Assembly: GCA_003599055.1 (NCBI GenBank)
Contig: QZIM01000005.1
Coordinates: 1-41,492, forward strand
DNA length: 41,492 nucleotides
Direction: 5' to 3'
Origin: Candidatus Woesearchaeota archaeon
Lineage (GTDB): Archaea > Nanobdellota > Nanobdellia > Woesearchaeales > ARS49
The notes below the pieces were generated by a model. The model ran no database searches. It was given only the letters and a program-made list of their open reading frames with translations, and was not told the origin of the DNA. The position numbers were made by a program, and so were the translations under genes. Below, one piece after another: positions 37,690 to 41,492 of the stretch (the first letter of the stretch is position 1; the number at the start of each line of letters is the position of its first letter).

Positions 37690-38223
37690 TTATGTCTTTC
37701 GTCTCCAAAGGAAGGACAAAAGAAGGATGAGCGCAAAGGCGGTGAATGCCATAAGCGGGATGGTGACGAATCCGAATTGGACGAATTCCGTGCTCATACA
37801 GGATACGCCGTTTGCCGCACAAGCATCAGAAACATTCACTCTTGCCATGCCAAGGACGTGGAGACCATAATGGTATGCGGAAATGCTGCCGCCGATGATG
37901 CTGAGGGGAATGGTAAAGAGGGTTGCGTCTTTCATTTTGCGCAAGGCAGCGATGCCGAGGATAAGTGCTTGCGGGTACATAAAGATGCGCTGGTACCAGC
38001 AGAGCCTGCAGGGGAAGAATCCGCTGTACTCGTAGAGAAAGAGGGAGCCGAGTGTTGCGGTTGCGGCGACGATGAATGCAAGGGTTCCCGCGCGCGGTCC
38101 GAAAAAGCGCAAGATGCGCTCACGTTTAAGTGCCCAGCTTGCAATGCCGAAGAGAAGGCACGCAATGCCGATAAGGGTGAGCGAGCTGAATATCCAAATG
38201 CCGATGGTGGTGATTGTTGTCAT
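37690..38223 (-). CDS. dsbB: DsbB-family disulfide oxidoreductase
   Basis: 177-residue, four-helix membrane protein. The first pair FFPCRLCWYQRIFMYP is the DsbB signature (CxxCWxQR). The second pair DACAANGVSC is in the second loop. DsbB oxidises thiol oxidoreductases such as DsbA, passing electrons to quinone; NDH-2 in this window uses the same pool. ATG 38223 overlaps the stop of the thioredoxin lipoprotein gene (ATGA). Opposite in direction of electron flow to the CcdA-like protein next door. Confidence 0.93.
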   Translation of the reverse strand: MTTITTIGIWIFSSLTLIGIACLLFGIASWALKRERILRFFGPRAGTLAFIVAATATLGSLFLYEYSGFFPCRLCWYQRIFMYPQALILGIAALRKMKDATLFTIPLSIIGGSISAYHYGLHVLGMARVNVSDACAANGVSCMSTEFVQFGFVTIPLMAFTAFALILLLSFLWRRKT

Positions 38224-38558
38224 GCGGGGAGTTGGCACCCTGTTTTTTGTGCAAGGGTTGCAAGCTGTTGTGTTCCGGTGACGCGCGAGCCGTCGGCGAA
38301 TACCCAGGTCGGATAATTGGTGATGTTCATGCTGTTGCAAACAGCGGTCTGTCCGCTGCGGTCAGGAAGGGAACACTCAACATAATCAATGTTTTTGATG
38401 CTTGAGCCAAAGAGCTGTTTTTGGTTGGCGCAGTGCGGGCACCAGAACGCGCCGTAGAAGGTTGCGCCGGAGTCAGTGACGCATTGCGCGAACGGGTCGA
38501 GTTTGCTCGAGCACGCGGCAAGGAAGAGGAGCAGCATAAGTCCGATTGTTTTTTTCAT
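38220..38558 (-). CDS. Thioredoxin-like lipoprotein (VKOR-associated type)
   Basis: 112 residues: a lipobox signal peptide (MKKTIGLMLLLFLAAC), then a thioredoxin fold with active site CPHC in FYGAFWCPHCANQKQLFG (about 40-43) and the form seen in domains fused to VKOR: YVECSLPD ... C, then ITNYPTWVF, then a C-terminal GC. Probably the DsbA-like partner of the DsbB encoded by the next gene, and anchored by a lipid. Coupled on both sides by ATGA overlaps. Confidence 0.9.
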   Translation of the reverse strand: MKKTIGLMLLLFLAACSSKLDPFAQCVTDSGATFYGAFWCPHCANQKQLFGSSIKNIDYVECSLPDRSGQTAVCNSMNITNYPTWVFADGSRVTGTQQLATLAQKTGCQLPA

Positions 38559-38785
38559 CGTTTCACCCCTGCAATGGTTATGGCAAGACCGGTAAGAGCA
38601 ATGGCAAGGCCCACGGTTTGGTGTGTGTCGTGGCTGCCGTGTGTATCGTGTCCGTGGTCGTGTGCATCAGCCGTTTCGTGGACAAAATAGCCAAGGGCTG
38701 CGTTGTGGGAGTCGTGCGGGAGCAGGCTGAATGCAAGTCCGCCAAAAAGCAATACTGCGCCGATTGCAAGGAGTATTTTGTTCAT
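38555..38785 (-). CDS. Small membrane protein with His-rich loop
   Basis: 76 residues with two transmembrane helices (LLAIGAVLLFGGLAFSLL and LAIALTGLAITIAGV) flanking an extracytoplasmic His/Asp-rich loop (HETADAHDHGHDTHGSHDTH) that should bind transition metal ions such as Zn, Cu or Ni. First gene of the thioredoxin-lipoprotein/DsbB operon. Two 15-bp inverted repeats (38800-38814, 38858-38872) lie upstream, between it and the BlaI-like repressor gene. Confidence 0.8.
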   Translation of the reverse strand: MNKILLAIGAVLLFGGLAFSLLPHDSHNAALGYFVHETADAHDHGHDTHGSHDTHQTVGLAIALTGLAITIAGVKR

Positions 38786-38799
38786 GGTATTGAATTAAG

Positions 38800-38814
38800 T
38801 TACAACCGGTGTAA
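38800..38814. promoter_or_regulatory. 15-bp inverted repeat TTACA-ACCGG-TGTAA
   Basis: Perfect 5-bp arms with TTAC ... GTAA ends. BlaI/MecI/CopY-type repressors recognise TACA ... TGTA-type repeats. This copy is 14 bp from the start codon of the His-rich-loop gene, and would block its transcription. Confidence 0.55.
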
Positions 38815-38857
38815 TGGACAGATATTTAAGTGTTGCGAACGTGCAAAAAAGCAGGCG

Positions 38858-38872
38858 TTACATAATTCGTAA
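38858..38872. promoter_or_regulatory. 15-bp inverted repeat TTAC-ATAATTC-GTAA
   Basis: Same TTAC-N7-GTAA layout as the site at 38800-38814. It abuts the TATA-like GAATTTAAG (38874-38882) of the BlaI-like gene, so autoregulation is expected (inference). Confidence 0.5.
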
Positions 38873-38905
38873 AGAATTTAAGTGCGGCACTCTTTCTGTG
38901 CGGGT

Positions 38906-39250
38906 ATGAAAGAAACCGTTGCCGATTTTGATGCGCTTCTCTCTCCGCTTGAGGGAGATGTTCTGTCAGTGCTCTGGCCGAATCGGAAGCTTCGCGTTCG
39001 GGAGATTCATCAAAGGCTCAAAAGAAAGGTTGCCGTGAGCAGTGTTGCGGTGATTTTGGACCGGCTGCACGATAAGGGGGTTGTGGGCAGGAGTGAGGAG
39101 ACGGCAAGGGGCGGTGTTCGGTATGTGTATTTCCCGCTGCAGGACCGCCAGTCGTTTGAAAAGTCTGTTGTGGAAAAGACGGTCAATAAGCTCATTGATG
39201 CGTTTGGGCACTCGGCAGTTTCCTATTTTAACGAACGGTTTAAGAGGTGA
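38906..39250 (+). CDS. BlaI/MecI/CopY-family winged-helix repressor
   Basis: 114 residues, family length. The N-terminal winged helix is typical: LSPLEGDVLSVLWPNRKLRV, then REIHQRLKRKVAVSSVAVIL, then DRLHDKGVVGRSEE, then the wing RYVYFPL. A C-terminal dimerisation helix follows (about 80-114). Such repressors are inactivated by cleavage or metal binding. ATG 38906 is 28 nt after the centre of GAATTTAAG. The start codon of the M56-like protease overlaps its stop (ATGA-like, 39247-39250). Confidence 0.87.
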   Translation: MKETVADFDALLSPLEGDVLSVLWPNRKLRVREIHQRLKRKVAVSSVAVILDRLHDKGVVGRSEETARGGVRYVYFPLQDRQSFEKSVVEKTVNKLIDAFGHSAVSYFNERFKR

Positions 39251-39948
39251 ATATGGTTGCGTTTGCAGGCGCGTTGGCATTTTTGGCTGACCCGCAAAAG
39301 ATGTTGGTGGTGACGAGTTCGGCGATTGTTGCAGTGCTCTTGCTGCTCGCGTGGAGGCGGTTTGAGAGGCCGGCAATTTTGTACGCGCACGTTTTTTTTG
39401 TCCTCTCGCCGCTGTTTTATTTTGCCCTGTCCGTTAATTGCAGTTTTGGGGTGCTGAACGGTTTTCTTTCGTGGTGTACGGCGCTGTTTGCAAAGTTTGT
39501 GCTGTACGGCATTCCGCCTGTTCTTGCACTCTCAATCATTTGCGGGTATTTGGTGCTTCCGCAGGTGCACCGTCTTGCCGCGCGGCCGATGAAAACAGGG
39601 ATGTTTGCAAAATTGTGTAAGAGGACGAATATTCGGGCAGGCCTGTTTGTTCGAAAGAGCGGGATTCCTGAGGCATTCACAATCGGAAGGGATATTTTTG
39701 TGAGCGTGGGCCTTTTTGATGTGCTCACGGCAAAGGAAGTGGAGGCGGTTTTGCTGCACGAACTGTATCACGTGAGGTCAGGCGCGTCGGCAAGGAAGTG
39801 GAGTGTGCTGACTGCGCGGGTGTTCTCGCCGATTGCGTGGTTTGGCGCGGCGCTGTCGGAAGAAGAGGAGCGGAATGCCGATGCGTTTGCGGCGATGGTG
39901 CAGCGCTCATCAAGGTATGTGAAGTCTGCGCGCGCGAAACTTTCTTAA
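39247..39948 (+). CDS. M56/M48-like membrane metalloprotease (BlaR1-like)
   Basis: 233 residues: about four N-terminal transmembrane helices, then a metalloprotease domain with HELYH (HExxH, about 176-180 in AVLLHELYHVRS) and a downstream EEERNADAFA that supplies the third ligand, as in BlaR1/HtpX-type enzymes. It lacks a sensor domain. It is encoded with the BlaI-like repressor, so by analogy to BlaR1/BlaI it may cleave the repressor upon a surface signal. Unusual in archaea. Confidence 0.85.
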   Translation: MNMVAFAGALAFLADPQKMLVVTSSAIVAVLLLLAWRRFERPAILYAHVFFVLSPLFYFALSVNCSFGVLNGFLSWCTALFAKFVLYGIPPVLALSIICGYLVLPQVHRLAARPMKTGMFAKLCKRTNIRAGLFVRKSGIPEAFTIGRDIFVSVGLFDVLTAKEVEAVLLHELYHVRSGASARKWSVLTARVFSPIAWFGAALSEEEERNADAFAAMVQRSSRYVKSARAKLS

Positions 39949-39970
39949 ATGATGTGGGCATAGCGGTCGT

Positions 39971-40255
39971 ATGCTTGACTGGTTCGTCTTAACCACGTTT
40001 GCCGGCTGGATTGGTGCTGCGTGTATTTTGCTTGCGTTTTGGCTTTTGACGCATAAGGTTGCGCACTCGCACTCGTATATTTATTTGGGGCTGAACCTGG
40101 TTGGCGGGTTTTTGCTTGCAATTGAAACGTACGTGCACGATTCTTACGCATCGTTTGCCCTGAACTCAGTTTGGGTTATTATTGCAATTTACGGCCTTGG
40201 CTGGGCGCACCGGAGAAGGGAGCCGAAAAAGCATCAGTTGATGGGCAAGCGATAG
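39971..40255 (+). CDS. Small membrane protein, CBU_0592-like family
   Basis: 94 residues with three transmembrane segments (GWIGAACILLAFWLLTH, YIYLGLNLVGGFLLAIETY, FALNSVWVIIAIYGL) followed by a basic tail. The pattern G-x-x-G-A ... A-L-N ... G-G-x-x-L-A is typical of the CBU_0592-like small membrane family, which has no assigned function. It follows the M56-like gene by 22 nt; a link is possible but unproven. Confidence 0.72.
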   Translation: MLDWFVLTTFAGWIGAACILLAFWLLTHKVAHSHSYIYLGLNLVGGFLLAIETYVHDSYASFALNSVWVIIAIYGLGWAHRRREPKKHQLMGKR

Positions 40256-40287
40256 ATTTTATATAGTGATTCTGAAAGATTGCATCT

Positions 40288-41492
40288 ATGGACGACCTTG
40301 CTTTGTTTATTCGCAAATTTGCATTGGACAATGCCCGCAGGTATAATGGCGTTCCGAATCAGGGCTCGGTAGTTGGAAAAATCTTGGCAGAGCGTCCCGA
40401 GTTAAAGCAAAAGTTAAAGGAAGTGATGCCGCAAATCAGGGCGGTTTGTGATGAAGTGAAGCTCTTGCCGGTTGAAAAGCAGGTGGAAGAACTGCAAAAG
40501 ATAGCGCCCGAACTGCTTGAAGACAGGAAAATTGTGGAAGAAAAAAAGCTCAAGCCGCTCAAGAACGCCGAAAAAGGGAAGGTTGTGATGCGTCTTGCGC
40601 CGTCTCCGAGCGGGATGCAGCATATTGGGCACGGGGTTGTGTTCTCGCTCAGTCATTTGTACTGTAAGGAGTATGAGGGAAAGCTGATTTTGCGTCTTGA
40701 GGACACGAATCCTGAGGAAATTTATGAGCCGGCGTATGTCGCAACGCCAAATGATTTGGGCTGGTTGTGTGAGGGGAAAATTCACGAGACGGTGCGGCAA
40801 AGCGCGCGGCTCGAGAAGTATTATGATTATGCGGAAAAGCTGGTTGCAATGGGAAAGGCGTATGTCTGCACGTGCAATGCGGATGTGTTCCGCGATTTGT
40901 CGGTAAAGCAAAAGGCGTGCCCGTGCCGTGGCCTGCCGGTAAAGGAGCAGCACGCAAGATGGGATAAGATGTTTGTTGGGTACGAGCCCGGGGAGGCGGT
41001 GCTCAGGATCAAGACGGACCTTATGGACCCGAATCCTGCGATGCGGGATTGGCCTGCAATGCGGATTAACCATCACGTGCATCCGAAGACGGGTGATAAG
41101 TACAAGGTGTGGCCGCTGATGAATTTCGCGGTTGCAATTGACGACCACGAGATGGGTGTGACACACACGGTGCGGGGCAAGGACCATTTGGATAATGCAA
41201 AGCGCCAGCAGCACATTTATGATGCCTTTGGCTGGAAGGCGCCCGAGCACGCGTATATTGGCAAGATTAATTTTGAAGGGATTGAGGTCAGTAAGAGAAA
41301 AATCAAGTTGGAAATTGAGCGCGGCGCGTTTGATGACTGGGATGATATCCGCCTGCCGTTCCTTGCGGCATTGAGGCGAAGGGGTTTTCAGCCGCAGGCG
41401 TTCCATCGTTTTGCGATGGATATGGGTATTGGGCTCAATGACAAGACGGTTCCCGCGGAGGATTTTTTCAAGAGTTTGGAGGCGCACAATCG
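40288..41492 (+). CDS. gltX: Glutamyl-tRNA synthetase, archaeal type (3' truncated by window)
   Basis: First 401 codons of a class I synthetase of the archaeal/eukaryotic GluRS/GlnRS type. A 100-residue N-terminal extension is followed by the HIGH motif region MRLAPSPSGMQHIGHG (about 101-116), RLEDTNPEEI, a zinc-like cluster in CTCNAD ... CPCRG, VTHTVRGKDHLDN, and the KMSKS-equivalent VSKRK (about 332-336). ATG 40288 is 26 nt from TTTATATAG (40258-40266). It loads tRNA-Glu with glutamate. The stop codon lies beyond the window. Confidence 0.96.
   Translation, partial: MDDLALFIRKFALDNARRYNGVPNQGSVVGKILAERPELKQKLKEVMPQIRAVCDEVKLLPVEKQVEELQKIAPELLEDRKIVEEKKLKPLKNAEKGKVVMRLAPSPSGMQHIGHGVVFSLSHLYCKEYEGKLILRLEDTNPEEIYEPAYVATPNDLGWLCEGKIHETVRQSARLEKYYDYAEKLVAMGKAYVCTCNADVFRDLSVKQKACPCRGLPVKEQHARWDKMFVGYEPGEAVLRIKTDLMDPNPAMRDWPAMRINHHVHPKTGDKYKVWPLMNFAVAIDDHEMGVTHTVRGKDHLDNAKRQQHIYDAFGWKAPEHAYIGKINFEGIEVSKRKIKLEIERGAFDDWDDIRLPFLAALRRRGFQPQAFHRFAMDMGIGLNDKTVPAEDFFKSLEAHN

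Noticed and set aside
1-41492. CRISPR array
   Set aside because: No evenly spaced direct repeats with unique spacers; the only exact repeats found are the pairs at gene 3' ends.

Overview
This 41.5-kb window reads as archaeal, probably a small-genome DPANN-type lineage (inference). The evidence: nearly every transcription unit starts with an A/T-rich TATA-like box centred about 26 nt upstream of the start codon (mostly leaderless genes). The glutamyl-tRNA synthetase at the right edge is of the archaeal/eukaryotic type, and both tRNA genes lack an encoded CCA. Genes are tightly packed and often overlap by the ATGA tetranucleotide. Several families normally regarded as bacterial (GGDEF, Lgt, PlsC, DsbB/CcdA, a BlaI/M56 pair, a split AICAR transformylase/IMP cyclohydrolase pair) sit on this background.
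Layout. 0-3.4 kb: a secreted beta-helix protein divergent from LemA, then a cation exchanger with an atypical ion site and a small membrane protein. 3.5-8 kb: a GGDEF protein, a possible degenerate GGDEF partner, and a YHS-HMA-HMA copper-type P1B ATPase. 8-11.3 kb: HicB and a hicA interrupted by a 146-bp hairpin element, a VIT1-like metal transporter, a lipoate ligase-like protein and an unknown helical protein. 11.3-13.9 kb: two tRNA-Ala genes, each followed by a displaced copy of its own 3' end, endonuclease III, and an A/T-rich membrane-anchored caspase/CHAT-like ORF that runs into a tRNA. 14-22.4 kb: an unknown repeat-containing protein, a possible TraB-like protein, an Lgt/lipoprotein cluster, NDH-2, a second (canonical) cation exchanger, a lipoprotein and an aminotransferase. 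22.4-28.7 kb: ADP-forming acyl-CoA synthetase alpha next to VapBC, a PlsC/acyl-CoA-ligase-like pair, a UMF1-type transporter and synthetase beta. 28.7-29.2 kb: a gene-free, hairpin-rich segment that ends in a displaced, frameshifted copy of the beta-subunit 3' end. 29.2-31.5 kb: a RelE-type toxin-antitoxin pair and small membrane or secreted proteins, including a thioredoxin-like one. 31.5-34.1 kb: the last two steps of IMP synthesis and a zinc-ribbon operon. 34.1-38.8 kb: a dense extracytoplasmic thiol-redox cluster. 38.9-41.5 kb: a BlaI-like repressor with an M56-like protease, a small membrane protein and gltX (cut by the window end).
Two themes stand out. First, the 34.1-38.8 kb cluster combines a DsbB, a CcdA, a thioredoxin lipoprotein and a protein with three thioredoxin-like domains in tandem. 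It also holds two otherwise dissimilar membrane-anchored proteins that both end in the C-terminal motif MVGGC. Next to it is a BlaI/M56 sensor-repressor pair, with two matching 15-bp inverted repeats (TTAC-N7-GTAA) in the shared intergenic region. This looks like a regulated surface disulfide/thiol system and is the best candidate for an undescribed system. Second, small non-coding segments have invaded gene 3' ends: a 146-bp element splits hicA, and three loci (two tRNA-Ala genes and the synthetase beta gene) carry 20-22-bp exact direct repeats of their 3' ends downstream.
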